From contig NZ_JAKVRD010000007.1 of assembly GCF_022814865.1 (NCBI RefSeq), positions 124,001 through 188,000 of the forward strand: a stretch of 64,000 nt of DNA. The letters run 5' to 3'. The position numbers and the translations under genes are program-made. The DNA comes from Shimia aestuarii. GTDB lineage: Bacteria; Pseudomonadota; Alphaproteobacteria; Rhodobacterales; Rhodobacteraceae. A model generated the notes under the pieces. It had not been told where the DNA came from and searched no databases. It was given only the letters and a program-made list of their open reading frames with translations. Positions within the stretch are counted from its first letter, which is position 1. Each line of letters begins with the position of its first letter. This document shows positions 55,118 to 63,911 of the stretch, piece after piece.

Positions 55118-55855
55118 TCAAAGCATCGCCATACCGCCGTTGACGTGAAGCGTCGTGCCCGTGACATAGCCTGCTTCCGGGCTGGCAAGGTAAAGCACCG
55201 CCGCCGCGATTTCCTCGGCCGAACCCATGCGCGCTGCCGGGATCTGGGCGTTGATCTTGCCTTTTTGATCATCCGTGAGCTTGTCGGTCATCGCCGTGGC
55301 GATAAAGCCCGGCGCCACAGCGTTGGCGGTGATGCCACGGCTTGCGACCTCGTAGGCGATGGATTTCGTAAGACCCACCATGCCCGCCTTGGAGGCGGCA
55401 TAGTTTGCTTGGCCGGGGTTGCCGGTGGCACCAACGATGGACGAGATATTGATGATCCGCCCCCAACGCGCCTTCATCATCGGGCGCATCACGCCGCGGC
55501 AGAGCCGCATCGTCGAGGTGAGGTTGACGTCAAGCACCGACTGCCACTCCTCGTCTGACATCCGCATGAAGATCTGGTCACGGGTGATCCCGGCATTGTT
55601 GACGAGAATATCAAGCGCACCCATCGCCTCGATGGCCTGTTTCGGAAGCGCGTCGACCGCCTCCGGATCGCTGAGGTTGCAGGGCAGCACATGCGCCCGC
55701 TCGCCAAGCTCTGCCGCCAGCGCCTCAAGAGGCTCCACGCGGGTGCCGGAAAGGCCCACCGTCGCGCCCGCCGCATGAAGCGCCTTGGCGATCTCGCCGC
55801 CGATCCCGCCCGACGCCCCGGTCACAAGGGCGCATTTTCCTGTCAGATCAAACAT
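55118..55855 (-). CDS. fabG: 3-oxoacyl-ACP reductase
   Basis: The 245-residue NADPH-dependent short-chain dehydrogenase reduces 3-oxoacyl-ACP. It has the cofactor motif TGASGGIGG near 12-20, NNAGITRDQIFMRM near 87, the Ser-Tyr-Lys catalytic set in ISSIVGATGNPGQANYAASK near 136-156, and APGFIATAMTDKL. The ATG at 55855 (MFDLTGKCALVTGASG) has AAGGATAAGAGAC upstream; a frame to 55888 adds untypical residues. It lies 74 bp after fabD in the same direction. Confidence 0.97.
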   Translation of the reverse strand: MFDLTGKCALVTGASGGIGGEIAKALHAAGATVGLSGTRVEPLEALAAELGERAHVLPCNLSDPEAVDALPKQAIEAMGALDILVNNAGITRDQIFMRMSDEEWQSVLDVNLTSTMRLCRGVMRPMMKARWGRIINISSIVGATGNPGQANYAASKAGMVGLTKSIAYEVASRGITANAVAPGFIATAMTDKLTDDQKGKINAQIPAARMGSAEEIAAAVLYLASPEAGYVTGTTLHVNGGMAML

Positions 55856-55929
55856 GTCTCTTATCCTTATTCCTGCCACCCGGCACATGCCCTTTCACGG
55901 GTCACACGCCGGGCCATACTCGTTTCGGC

Positions 55930-56868
55930 TTAACCGAGGCTCTCGGCTGCCGCTTTCACATCATCAGGTGTGCCCACGGCCTTGCAGGCAATCGCCCGGT
56001 CAATCCGCCGGATCATTCCCGCCAGCGCCTTGCCTGCACCAACTTCCCACGCTTCCGTGATGCCGTTCTCCGACATCCACTGCACCGATTCGCGCCAACG
56101 CACGGAGCCAGTGACCTGATCGACGAGAAGCGCGCGGATCGTGGTCGGATCGCTGACCGGTTCGGCCAAGACATTGGCGATGACCGGCACCGCAGGCGCC
56201 TTGATATCCACTTGGCCAAGCGCCTCTGCCATGGCATCTGCCGCCGGTTTCATCAGCGCACAATGGAACGGTGCACTCACCGGAAGAAGAACCGCGCGTT
56301 TCGCGCCCTTGCCCTTGGCGATTTCCACCGCGCGCTCAACCGCGCCCTTGTGGCCCGACACCACGACCTGTCCGGGGTCATTGTCGTTCGCCGCCTGGCA
56401 CACCTCGCCCTCGGCAGCTTCGGCGGCAACTTCGCGCGCCGCTTCGAAATCCAGCCCAAGAAGCGCCGCCATGGCGCCGACCCCAACCGGAACCGCCGCC
56501 TGCATCGCCTGCCCACGCGTGCGCAGAAGACGCGCGGTATCGCCAATAGACAGGGCGCCTGCCGCTGCCAGCGCCGAATACTCACCAAGAGAGTGGCCCG
56601 CCACACAGGACGCCGCCTCGATGGTCACGCCCTCTGCCTCAAGTGCCTTCATCGCCGCCAATGAGGTCGCCATAAGCGCCGGCTGCGCGTTCTGCGTCAG
56701 GGTCAGTTCGTCTTGCTCCCCCTCCCAGATCAGCCCACTCAGGGATTCCCCAAGCGCCTCGTCCACCTCGTCGAAGACGGCCTTTGCCGCCGGATAGGCT
56801 TCGGCAAGGGCCTTGCCCATCCCAATCGCCTGTGCGCCCTGGCCCGGAAATACGAATGCTCGGCTCAT
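55930..56868 (-). CDS. fabD: Malonyl-CoA:ACP transacylase
   Basis: The 312-residue enzyme loads malonyl groups onto ACP. It begins MSRAFVFPGQGAQAIGMG, has the nucleophile S93 in GHSLGEYSAL and the histidine of LPVSAPFHCALM near 200. The ATG at 56868 follows GGGAGACC; a longer frame to 56892 adds eight residues without support. It heads the fabD-fabG-acpP-fabF-mltG block, all leftward. Confidence 0.97.
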   Translation of the reverse strand: MSRAFVFPGQGAQAIGMGKALAEAYPAAKAVFDEVDEALGESLSGLIWEGEQDELTLTQNAQPALMATSLAAMKALEAEGVTIEAASCVAGHSLGEYSALAAAGALSIGDTARLLRTRGQAMQAAVPVGVGAMAALLGLDFEAAREVAAEAAEGEVCQAANDNDPGQVVVSGHKGAVERAVEIAKGKGAKRAVLLPVSAPFHCALMKPAADAMAEALGQVDIKAPAVPVIANVLAEPVSDPTTIRALLVDQVTGSVRWRESVQWMSENGITEAWEVGAGKALAGMIRRIDRAIACKAVGTPDDVKAAAESLG

Positions 56869-57034
56869 AACTGGTCTCCCGTCTGCCTCCACGTTTCAAA
56901 CCGGGATACCCCGACCGCCCCACGGGCGCAACGCCATAGCGCATTTGCGCACGGCCCTTGTGCGCCTGTCTGCGTTCCGGTTTTCGCCCATGCAGCCTAG
57001 ATAGATCGAAAACCCGTGACCCAAGGACATCTCC

Positions 57035-58255
57035 ATGCCCCTGCAAGACACAACGGCTCGCTATGGCAGCCTGACCAAGACCTTTCACTGGCTGACCGCC
57101 CTTCTGATCCTAAGCGCGATCGGCCTCGGTCTTTTGGCCGAGAACGCGGCCTATGCGACGGGCGACGAGCTAGCCCGCAAGGCAACGCTCTTCTCAATTC
57201 ACAAGACCGTCGGCATCGCCGCCTTCCTGACCGCGCTCCTGCGAATCCTCTGGGCCGTGAGCCAAACCCGCCCCGGCCTCCTCCACCCCGAGCGCCGTCT
57301 CGAAGCCTTTGCCGCCCACCTCGCCCATTGGCTCCTCTACGGCGCGATGGTGATCGTGCCGCTCTCGGGCTGGGTGCATCACGCCGCCACAACCGGCTTC
57401 GCGCCGATTCTCTGGCCCCTTGGCCAATCCCTGCCCTTCGTGCCGAAATCCGAAACCGTCTCGGAACTGGCCTCGACGGTTCACTACCTCGGCTTCCTGA
57501 TCCTCGCGGGCACGATCCTCGCCCATGTGGCGGGGGCGCTGAAACATGCCCTGATCGACCGTGACGATACATTGCGCCGGATGCTGCCGCAGCGCGCCGA
57601 TTTCCCCGCAACCGCGCCGCGCCGCCACTTCCTGCCACCGCTCGCCGCGGCTGCTGTCTGGGCCGGGATCATCGCCTTTGGCGCCATGAGCACGAGCTTC
57701 GCCCCCGAAGCCCCGCAACAGGCCGCTGCGCCCGCGCCCGTCACAAGCGACTCCGCCGCCAATTGGCAGGTCGAAAGCGGCACGCTCGCCCTCACCGTCT
57801 CGCAGTTCGGCTCCGAAGTGTCGGGGCGCTTTGAGACATGGGATGCTCAGATTACCTTCCACGAGACCGCCACCAACGGCAGCCACGGCCGCGTCGAAAC
57901 ACGTGTGTCCATCCCGTCACTGACCCTCGGCTCTGTCACCGATCAGGCGCTTGGCCCCGATTTCCTCGCCGCCGAAGCGCACCCGACCGCCCTCTTCACA
58001 GCAGATATCCTACCCGCAGAGACCGGCTATATCGCGCGTGGCACACTCGCCTTACGCGACGCAGAACAGCCGCTTGATCTGCCCTTCACCCTCGAGATCG
58101 ACGGCGACACCGCCACAATGCAAGGAGAGCTCACCCTCGACCGCCGCGACTTCTCCATCGGTGACAATATCGCCGAAGAAAGCTCGCTCGGCTTTGGTGT
58201 CCGTCTCGACATTTCCCTCACCGCCACCCGCACTGCGCCAGACGCGAACAGCTAA
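57035..58255 (+). CDS. Cytochrome b561 fused to a YceI-like domain
   Basis: The 406-residue protein has an N-terminal di-heme cytochrome b561 module (about 1-185; four membrane helices with histidines in KTFHWLTALL, SIHKTVGI, VHYLGF and LAHVAGALKH), a further helix near 205-225 and a periplasmic YceI lipocalin-like domain (about 240-400; NWQVESGTLALTVSQFGSEVSG through TLDRRDFSIGD). YceI folds bind polyisoprenoid quinones or amphiphiles, so the fusion suggests quinone-linked electron transfer across the membrane. A separate secreted YceI is encoded 0.9 kb away. Confidence 0.92.
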   Translation: MPLQDTTARYGSLTKTFHWLTALLILSAIGLGLLAENAAYATGDELARKATLFSIHKTVGIAAFLTALLRILWAVSQTRPGLLHPERRLEAFAAHLAHWLLYGAMVIVPLSGWVHHAATTGFAPILWPLGQSLPFVPKSETVSELASTVHYLGFLILAGTILAHVAGALKHALIDRDDTLRRMLPQRADFPATAPRRHFLPPLAAAAVWAGIIAFGAMSTSFAPEAPQQAAAPAPVTSDSAANWQVESGTLALTVSQFGSEVSGRFETWDAQITFHETATNGSHGRVETRVSIPSLTLGSVTDQALGPDFLAAEAHPTALFTADILPAETGYIARGTLALRDAEQPLDLPFTLEIDGDTATMQGELTLDRRDFSIGDNIAEESSLGFGVRLDISLTATRTAPDANS

Positions 58256-58288
58256 GCTTACCGGCTTGGGCATCATGCATGGAAAGAA

Positions 58289-58314
58289 CGCCCTCAGAGA
58301 ACTCTCCGAGGGCG
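58289..58314. terminator. Hairpin between the b561 fusion and the DHFR-like gene
   Basis: CGCCCTC-AGAG pairs with CTCT-GAGGGCG, with two unpaired bases on one side; on the minus strand it is followed by TTCTTTCC. It serves the convergent gene ends. Confidence 0.65.
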
Positions 58315-58324
58315 CTCACAAGGC

Positions 58325-58888
58325 CTATTTCTCAAGAACGGGTTCCGAACTGTTGGCTGCGCCCAGCTCAAATCGCTCAACGAGATACCCTCCTTCGTAA
58401 GAAGTCGTCCCCGTTCTGAGAAGAGACAGAGGCCGCCCTTGCCCACCGAAGAGCGGTACACCGTCCCCATAGACACAGGGCGCACGCTTCAAGACGAGTC
58501 GGTCGATAAGACCCTGCCTAAGAAGCCAACCGGCGAATTCTCCTCCGCCACAAAGGTAGATTGGCCCTGGGGATTTTGCCTTCAGGCGATCTATCCGATC
58601 AGACCACCGGTCTTCTACAACGTGAATTTGGCTCTTATCGCCTAGACGAAGGCTTTGCGAGAATACAAAGGTTTCCATGTGTGCATATGGATTGTCCCCT
58701 GGACGAAGCCCGAAATCATATCCAAATTCATAGGTCTTTCGTCCCATGATTGCGGTCGCATAGCCGTCAAGTCGCGCCATGTAGTCGTCAACAACTGGCC
58801 CATCTGGGGCAAACAGAGAGATATCCCCATCCTGACCGCAGATATAGCCGTCCAACGAGACGGCAACGTCATAAATAATAGGTTGCAT
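58325..58888 (-). CDS. Dihydrofolate reductase-like (RibD C-terminal family) protein
   Basis: The 187-residue protein has the RibD-C/DHFR fold: MQPIIYDVAVSLDGYICGQDG, AIMGRKTYEFGYDFG near 55, and IYLCGGGEFAGWLLRQGLIDRLVL near 120-140. Members are NADPH-dependent reductases of unknown substrate. The ATG at 58888 follows CAGGAG. The base composition is noticeably less GC-rich than the neighbours and it interrupts the pairing of two YceI genes, so it may be a later arrival. Confidence 0.88.
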   Translation of the reverse strand: MQPIIYDVAVSLDGYICGQDGDISLFAPDGPVVDDYMARLDGYATAIMGRKTYEFGYDFGLRPGDNPYAHMETFVFSQSLRLGDKSQIHVVEDRWSDRIDRLKAKSPGPIYLCGGGEFAGWLLRQGLIDRLVLKRAPCVYGDGVPLFGGQGRPLSLLRTGTTSYEGGYLVERFELGAANSSEPVLEK

Positions 58889-59049
58889 GCGTTGCTCCTG
58901 CAGCAATTCCAAATCTGCCGATATCGGCGTGAAACGAATTTGGAACTATTTGATCACTGGCAGGGCACTCCTCTACTACTGTCATTGGGCTAGCATGGCC
59001 GTAGCTCCGGCGTCAAATCGACCCAAATCTGAACGGAACCAACCCGCAA

Positions 59050-59075
59050 AAAGGGCCGCCGGTCTCCCCGGCGGC
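59050..59075 (-). terminator. Terminator of the yceI gene
   Basis: On the minus strand GCCGCCGG pairs with CCGGCGGC and is followed by CCTTTTT. The remainder of 58889-59116 holds nothing else recognisable. Confidence 0.85.
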
Positions 59076-59116
59076 GCTTTCTATGTCTTCTATGCCTCAA
59101 ATAGACCCTTTGCGGA

Positions 59117-59692
59117 TCACTCGGCTTTCATCGCCTCAACCGAGATCATCACCTCGACCTCGTCCGAGACGTAAGGTGCAAACTTGCCAAGGCCATAGTC
59201 CGAACGCACGAGCGTGGTGGTCGCGTCGAAACCGGCCCATTCTTTGCCCGCCATCGGGTGTTCGCCAGATTGGTTCAGCGCCGCATCCAACACCACAGGC
59301 TTGGTCACGCCGTTGAGCGTCAGGTCGCCAGTGATCTTGGCCGTTGCTTCGCCCGTGACCTCGATACCGGTCGAGGTAAAGGTGACCATCTCGTCTTCAC
59401 CCGCGCCAAAGAAATCTTCCGACATGAAATGCGCGAACCGTGCTTCCCAGCCGGTCATCATCGCACGCACCGGGAAGGCCACGTTGACGGACGAGGCCGC
59501 CGGGTCTTCCTTGTCGAACTGGATATCGCCCTCAAACCCCGAGAACATCCCGTAGGTGGTCGAGAAACCGAGGTGGTTATAGCTAAAGAGGATCTGGCTG
59601 TGGCTGGCGTCGAGCGTGTAGGCAACAGGCTCGGCCGATGCGATTCCGCCACCAAGAAGAAGTGCGGCAGCAGCAATCATATGGGTTTTCAT
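59117..59692 (-). CDS. Secreted YceI-family protein
   Basis: The 191-residue protein has a signal peptide (MKTHMIAAAALLLGGGIASA, cut after residue 20) and a complete YceI domain: AYTLDASHSQILFSYNHLGF, GDIQFDKEDPAASSVNVAF and DLTLNGVTKPVVLDA. These periplasmic lipocalin-like proteins bind isoprenoids or related lipids. Together with the b561-YceI fusion upstream it may act in quinone chemistry. Length and fold are typical. Confidence 0.94.
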   Translation of the reverse strand: MKTHMIAAAALLLGGGIASAEPVAYTLDASHSQILFSYNHLGFSTTYGMFSGFEGDIQFDKEDPAASSVNVAFPVRAMMTGWEARFAHFMSEDFFGAGEDEMVTFTSTGIEVTGEATAKITGDLTLNGVTKPVVLDAALNQSGEHPMAGKEWAGFDATTTLVRSDYGLGKFAPYVSDEVEVMISVEAMKAE

Positions 59693-59794
59693 TTTGGATA
59701 ACTCCGGTTGGGTTTTCAGATGGCCTGAATGTCTATCCCAACCGGGTCGTGCACAATTCGCTACACTCCAACAGGTTTTGTGCGCTGGTGAACA

Positions 59795-60289
59795 TCACGA
59801 AACTGCGAGCGATTGGCTCCGCAGCTGTGCGATCGCGTCAAGACGGGCATTCGCCCCCTCGAGCGGCAGTTCCGCAAGAATCTTACCAGTGTCGCCATAC
59901 ATCGTCAGCACGTCATCCGAGACCTGGATCCGGCCAATATCTTCATAGTTGATGCTGCGCACGATATGGCTGCGCCCCCGCGACAAGCCCTGCACAAGAA
60001 GCACCTGACGGTTGCGCCCGTCGAAATGCAACTCAAAGCGCGGCTTGTCGGTGGCGATCTGGGTCATGCCGACGCCAGCGGTCACCATCATGATCGACAG
60101 GAACATCTTGGCAAGAAGGATCGACGGATCGAGATCCTGTCCCGGCACAAGCCAGAGACCCGCCCCTGCCCAGATGAACCCAAAGCCGAAAAGCACTGCC
60201 GCGGCACGGACCGGAAAGGATTGCGCGCGCTTCAATTCCTCGGACTGGACGCTTGATGAGGCAGAAAGCCCCTGAACTGCGACAGCCAT
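59795..60289 (-). CDS. Membrane protein of unknown function
   Basis: The 164-residue product has two adjacent membrane helices (about residues 30-48, AAVLFGFGFIWAGAGLWLV, and 58-78, LLAKMFLSIMMVTAGVGMT) and then a C-terminal beta-rich cytoplasmic or periplasmic domain (FELHFDGRNRQVLLVQG, IGRIQVSDDVLTMYG), reminiscent of PH-like bacterial domains. No named family is recognised. The ATG at 60289 follows GGGAGTGGG better than ATG 60307. It stands alone, divergent from rpsF. Confidence 0.7.
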   Translation of the reverse strand: MAVAVQGLSASSSVQSEELKRAQSFPVRAAAVLFGFGFIWAGAGLWLVPGQDLDPSILLAKMFLSIMMVTAGVGMTQIATDKPRFELHFDGRNRQVLLVQGLSRGRSHIVRSINYEDIGRIQVSDDVLTMYGDTGKILAELPLEGANARLDAIAQLRSQSLAVS

Positions 60290-60416
60290 TTTCCCACTCC
60301 CACTCATGAGACTATCATTTCGATGCCTTATGGTCGGTCGAGATTCGGGCGAGAATGCGGCAACGCCGGGGAATTCTCACGCCGCCGCCCGTGGCGTGAA
60401 AACCTGAAAACAAGCC

Positions 60417-60444
60417 TTGCGCCAGCCGCTCAAACCGCTATACA
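60417..60444 (+). promoter_or_regulatory. Probable promoter of the rpsF operon
   Basis: TTGCGC (60417-60422) and TATACA (60439-60444) are 16 bp apart, leaving a leader of about 105 nt before rpsF. No clear S6:S18 leader structure was identified in it. Confidence 0.6.
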
Positions 60445-60554
60445 GCGCCATCCTTTCGCGTGAATTATGAACCGCGCAGTCTCTCGTGGGTGGGGTGCGA
60501 AAGGACGTCAACGCCCCGCTCTTTGAAATGCGCCTGAAAATGAATGGAGCACAC

Positions 60555-60908
60555 ATGCCCCTCTATGAGCATGTATTCATCTCGCGCCAGGACCTGTCCA
60601 ACGCGCAAGCCGAAGGCCTCATCGAACATTTTGGCACCGTCCTCGCTGACAATGGCGGCAACGTCATCAACAGCGAATACTGGGGCGTCAAAACGATGGC
60701 CTACAAGATCAACAAGAACCGCAAGGGCCACTATGCCTTCCTGCGCACCGACGCTCCGGCGGCGGCTGTTCAGGAAATGGAACGCCTGATGCGCCTGCAT
60801 GACGACGTGATGCGCGTTCTCACCATCAAGGTTGACGAGCACGCCGAGGGTCCGTCGATCCAGATGCAGAAGAAAGACGACCGCGACAACCGTCGCGAAC
60901 GTCGTTGA
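60555..60908 (+). CDS. rpsF: Small-subunit ribosomal protein S6
   Basis: The 117-residue protein begins MPLYEHVFISRQDLSNAQAE and has YWGVKTMAYKINKNRKGHYA near 50, both diagnostic of bS6, with a charged tail. S6 binds S18 on the 30S platform; rpsR follows 28 bp later. The ATG at 60555 follows AATGGAGCACAC; a frame to 60486 is upstream of the promoter-derived leader and not needed. Confidence 0.97.
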   Translation: MPLYEHVFISRQDLSNAQAEGLIEHFGTVLADNGGNVINSEYWGVKTMAYKINKNRKGHYAFLRTDAPAAAVQEMERLMRLHDDVMRVLTIKVDEHAEGPSIQMQKKDDRDNRRERR

Positions 60909-60936
60909 TCCACGCGTGAAGAAAGGACACTAAACC

Positions 60937-61164
60937 ATGGCTGCAAAACCGTTTTTCCGCCGCCGCAAAGTCTGCCCCTTCTCGGGCGACAACGCACCGA
61001 AGATTGACTACAAGGACACCAAGCTCCTTCAACGTTACATCTCTGAGCGCGGCAAGATCGTGCCTTCGCGCATCACCGCCGTTTCCGCCAAGAAGCAGCG
61101 TGAGCTGGCCCGCGCAATCAAGCGCGCCCGCTTCCTCGCCCTGCTTCCCTACGCCGTGAAATAA
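60937..61164 (+). CDS. rpsR: Small-subunit ribosomal protein S18
   Basis: The 75-residue protein ([20 protein letters not shown], then [20 protein letters not shown] and the basic [19 protein letters not shown]) is bS18, the partner of S6. A cysteine in KVCPFSG marks the form that may coordinate zinc in some bacteria, but only one is present. GAAAGGAC precedes the ATG; rplI follows after 11 bp. Confidence 0.98.
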
Positions 61165-61175
61165 GGAGAGAACTG

Positions 61176-61805
61176 ATGCAAGTTATCCTTCTGGAACGTG
61201 TGGCCAAGCTCGGCCAGATGGGCGAAGTCGTCGACGTCAAACCCGGCTACGCTCGCAACTACCTCCTGCCCCAGAACAAAGCGCTGACCGCTTCCGCGGC
61301 CAACATCGCCCAGTTCGAAGAGCAGAAAGCCCAGCTTGAAGCCCGCAACCTCGAGTCCAAGAAAGAAGCCGAAGCTCTCGGTGAGAAACTCGACGGTCAA
61401 CAGTTTGTCGTGATTCGTTCGGCATCCGACGGCGGCAACCTCTACGGTTCCGTTTCGACCCGTGACGCCGCAATCGTGGCAACCGAGGCTGGCTTCTCGA
61501 TCGACCGCAAGCAGGTTCTGATCCGTCAGCCGATCAAAACCCTCGGCCTGCACGAAGTCGAAGTGCACCTGCACCCCGAAGTCGACGTCGTGATCAAGCT
61601 CAACGTGGCACGCTCCGACGAAGAAGCCGAGCTTCAGGCATCGGGCAAGTCGATCCAGGAACTCGCAGCCGAGGCAGAAGCCGAAGCCGAATTCGAGATC
61701 GCGGAACTCTTCGACGATATCGGCGCGGCTGCGTCGGAAGACGAAGACCTTGCCGAAGCTGTCGAAGAAGACGCTGGCGAAGAAGAAGAGACCACCGAGG
61801 AATAA
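61176..61805 (+). CDS. rplI: Large-subunit ribosomal protein L9
   Basis: The 209-residue protein starts [20 protein letters not shown] with the L9 N-domain signature ([17 protein letters not shown]) and has the C-domain ([17 protein letters not shown] near 95). It is about 60 residues longer than E. coli L9: the tail after residue 150 is strongly acidic (Glu/Asp/Ala runs ending EEEETTEE). Such tails occur in alphaproteobacterial L9. A strong terminator follows. Confidence 0.97.
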   Translation: MQVILLERVAKLGQMGEVVDVKPGYARNYLLPQNKALTASAANIAQFEEQKAQLEARNLESKKEAEALGEKLDGQQFVVIRSASDGGNLYGSVSTRDAAIVATEAGFSIDRKQVLIRQPIKTLGLHEVEVHLHPEVDVVIKLNVARSDEEAELQASGKSIQELAAEAEAEAEFEIAELFDDIGAAASEDEDLAEAVEEDAGEEEETTEE

Positions 61806-61831
61806 TCCTCCCCTCTTCTCCCAACTTATTG

Positions 61832-61860
61832 AAACCGGCGCCCTCGTGGCGCCGGTTTTC
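61832..61860 (+). terminator. Rho-independent terminator after rplI
   Basis: ACCGGCGCC pairs with GGCGCCGGT around CTCGT, extended by AA/TT, followed by TTTCTTTT. Confidence 0.9.
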
Positions 61861-61868
61861 TTTTGGGG

Positions 61869-62285
61869 CTACTCCCCGAAATTGCCGCCCGTTTCAATCG
61901 GCGCCATGCGGACAAGACGGCTATCGACGACCGCCGCCTGCCGATGCGCCATGGCCTTGCGATATTCCGGGTCTTTGAGCATATCGACAAAGGCCTGCGG
62001 GCTCGGATATTCCGCGATGAAACAGAGATCCCAGCCCTCCTCCTTCGGCCCGATCACCATCTGCTCCATCGCCCCACGCCAGACGATCCGCCCACCAAGC
62101 CGCTTGAACACCGGCGCGCTTTCGCGGCCATAGGCGGCATAAGCCTCCTTGCCGCTGGCTTCGCGCCCGTCTTCGTACTCGGCCCTGTCGCGCAGTTTGA
62201 CGAGGTTCAGCATATGGATCGGCCCGGGCCGGTCATTGGCCTTGAAGGCCTCGAAATCTTCCTTGTCAAACGCGGTATAGGGCAT
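61869..62285 (-). CDS. DUF1330 family protein
   Basis: The 138-residue protein (MPYTAFDKEDFEAFKANDRP) has the ferredoxin-like dimeric alpha/beta barrel of DUF1330: PIHMLNLVKLRDRAEYEDG near 21-40, AAYGRESAPVFKRLGGRIVW near 50-70, and WDLCFIAEYPSPQAFVDML near 85-103. Function in the family is unknown. CAGGAGGACCCC precedes the ATG at 62285; a frame to 62342 overlaps the tig terminator. It is convergent with rplI. Confidence 0.9.
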   Translation of the reverse strand: MPYTAFDKEDFEAFKANDRPGPIHMLNLVKLRDRAEYEDGREASGKEAYAAYGRESAPVFKRLGGRIVWRGAMEQMVIGPKEEGWDLCFIAEYPSPQAFVDMLKDPEYRKAMAHRQAAVVDSRLVRMAPIETGGNFGE

Positions 62286-62340
62286 GGGGTCCTCCTGATG
62301 TCTTTCCCCCAGACTGGAACACCGCCCTGCACAGGCCAAC

Positions 62341-62365
62341 AAAAAAGGCCGCCCGAAGGCGGCCT
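62341..62365 (-). terminator. Rho-independent terminator of tig
   Basis: On the minus strand AGGCCGCC pairs with GGCGGCCT around TTCG and is followed by Ts. Confidence 0.9.
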
Positions 62366-62388
62366 TTCAAAGGATGTGACGCAAGGTC

Positions 62389-63723
62389 TTACTCGTCTTC
62401 GAGCGACTCGAGCGCTTTCTCGAGATCGGCCTTGGCGACCTCTTTCTCGCTGACTTGGGCCAGTTCGAAGACATAGTCGATGACCTTGTCCTCGAAGATC
62501 GGCGCGCGCATCTGCTGCTGCATCTGGGCGTTCTGCTGCACGAATTCGAAGAACTCGCGCTCCTGCCCCGGATACTGGCGTGCCTGGTTCATGATCGCCT
62601 GGGTCATCTCGGCGTCGGTCACTTCGACCTCGGCTTTCTGGCCAAGCTCGGCCAGCAGGAGACCAAGGCGCACGCGGCGCTCTGCGAGGGTCTTGTGCTC
62701 GTCGGTCGGCTCGATCTCGCCGTGATCGTGGCCCTGCACGTCCGGGTTGTCGTCGTGCCAAAGCTGGTGCGCGATCTGGCCGGCTTCTGCTTCAACGAGG
62801 CTCGGCGGCAGCTCAAAGCTGACCATCTTGTCGAGTTCGTCAAGAAGCGCGCGCTTCATCAGGGCGCGGGCCGCACCAGCGTATTCCGCCTCAAGGCGCT
62901 CGCTGATCTGACCTTTGAGAGCTTCGAGATCTTCCGCACCGAACTTCTGTGCAAGCTCGTCGTTGACCTCTGCCGCAACCGGTTCCTTCACCTCTTTGAT
63001 GGTGCAGGAGAACACGGCTTCTTTCCCGGCAAGGTGCTCGGCCTGATATTCTTCCGGGAAGGTGACGGTGACGTCTTTTTCTTCCTCGGCCTTCACGCCG
63101 ACAAGCTGTTCTTCAAAGCCCGGGATGAACTGGTTCGAGCCAAGCACGAGCGGGAAGTCTTCCGCCGAGCCACCCTCAAACGCTTCGCCATCGACCTTGC
63201 CGACGAAATCCATGACGACCTGATCGCCGTCTTTCGCCTTGGAGCCCTTGCGGCGCGCTTTGAAGTCCTGCGCGGTCTCGGCAAGGTTGCCAAGCGCTTC
63301 TTCGACGCCCGCGTCGTCGGCCTTCACGACCATCTTCTCGAGCGAGATGGACTTGAGATCGACTTCCGGGATTTCCGGCAGGGCTTCATAGGACATTTCG
63401 ACTTCGACGTCGTCGCCCTCTTTCCACTCTTCGCCGTTCTTCATCTCGATTTTCGGCTGGGCCGCCGGCTTGTCGCCAGTGGATTCGAAATGCGCGCCCA
63501 TCGCTTCGTCGATGGCTTCCTGCATGGCTTCGCCAAGAAGACGCTGACCGAACTGTTTCTTCAGAAGCGGCATCGGCACCTTGCCTTTGCGGAAACCTTT
63601 CATTTCGATTTCCGGCTGCGCCTCGGCCAGCTTGGCGTTGACCTTGTCGTCCAGCTCCTGCGCGGTCAGCATCATCTGATACGCGCGTTTCAGACCTTCA
63701 TTCAGAGTCTCGGTGACCTGCAT
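62389..63723 (-). CDS. tig: Trigger factor
   Basis: The 444-residue ribosome-associated chaperone has the N-terminal ribosome-binding domain ([17 protein letters not shown], with the signature FRKGKVP near 44-50), a PPIase domain (about 160-245, [20 protein letters not shown]) and the helical C-terminal domain. It binds nascent chains and isomerises prolines. The length is normal. GGGGAACTG precedes the ATG. The first ORF upstream lies beyond a gap of about 190 bp without other features. Confidence 0.98.
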   Translation of the reverse strand: MQVTETLNEGLKRAYQMMLTAQELDDKVNAKLAEAQPEIEMKGFRKGKVPMPLLKKQFGQRLLGEAMQEAIDEAMGAHFESTGDKPAAQPKIEMKNGEEWKEGDDVEVEMSYEALPEIPEVDLKSISLEKMVVKADDAGVEEALGNLAETAQDFKARRKGSKAKDGDQVVMDFVGKVDGEAFEGGSAEDFPLVLGSNQFIPGFEEQLVGVKAEEEKDVTVTFPEEYQAEHLAGKEAVFSCTIKEVKEPVAAEVNDELAQKFGAEDLEALKGQISERLEAEYAGAARALMKRALLDELDKMVSFELPPSLVEAEAGQIAHQLWHDDNPDVQGHDHGEIEPTDEHKTLAERRVRLGLLLAELGQKAEVEVTDAEMTQAIMNQARQYPGQEREFFEFVQQNAQMQQQMRAPIFEDKVIDYVFELAQVSEKEVAKADLEKALESLEDE

Positions 63724-63911
63724 TTCAGTTCCCCATAGGTTACGGCGCGCATGAACCGCGCGCGGGCAAAAATTTTCGCCGTTCTATTGGCCAGCGCGAC
63801 CGGACGCAAGCGCAAATCCCCTGCCCTTGCTGCGAGGTTTCGCCTTTCTCGGCAGACAAGCGCGCTAACGGCGTGAAAACCCTGTAAAACCGGGCCAATC
63901 AGACGATCATC

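Noticed and set aside
60445-60554. S6:S18-binding leader of the rpsF operon
   Set aside because: The 5' leader is present, but I could not find the expected hairpin with a bulged CCG-type site.
63724-63911. A minus-strand open frame upstream of tig
   Set aside because: It begins at 63923 and overlaps the tig start in another frame, with Arg/Ala-rich composition and no ribosome site; it is more likely the tig leader.
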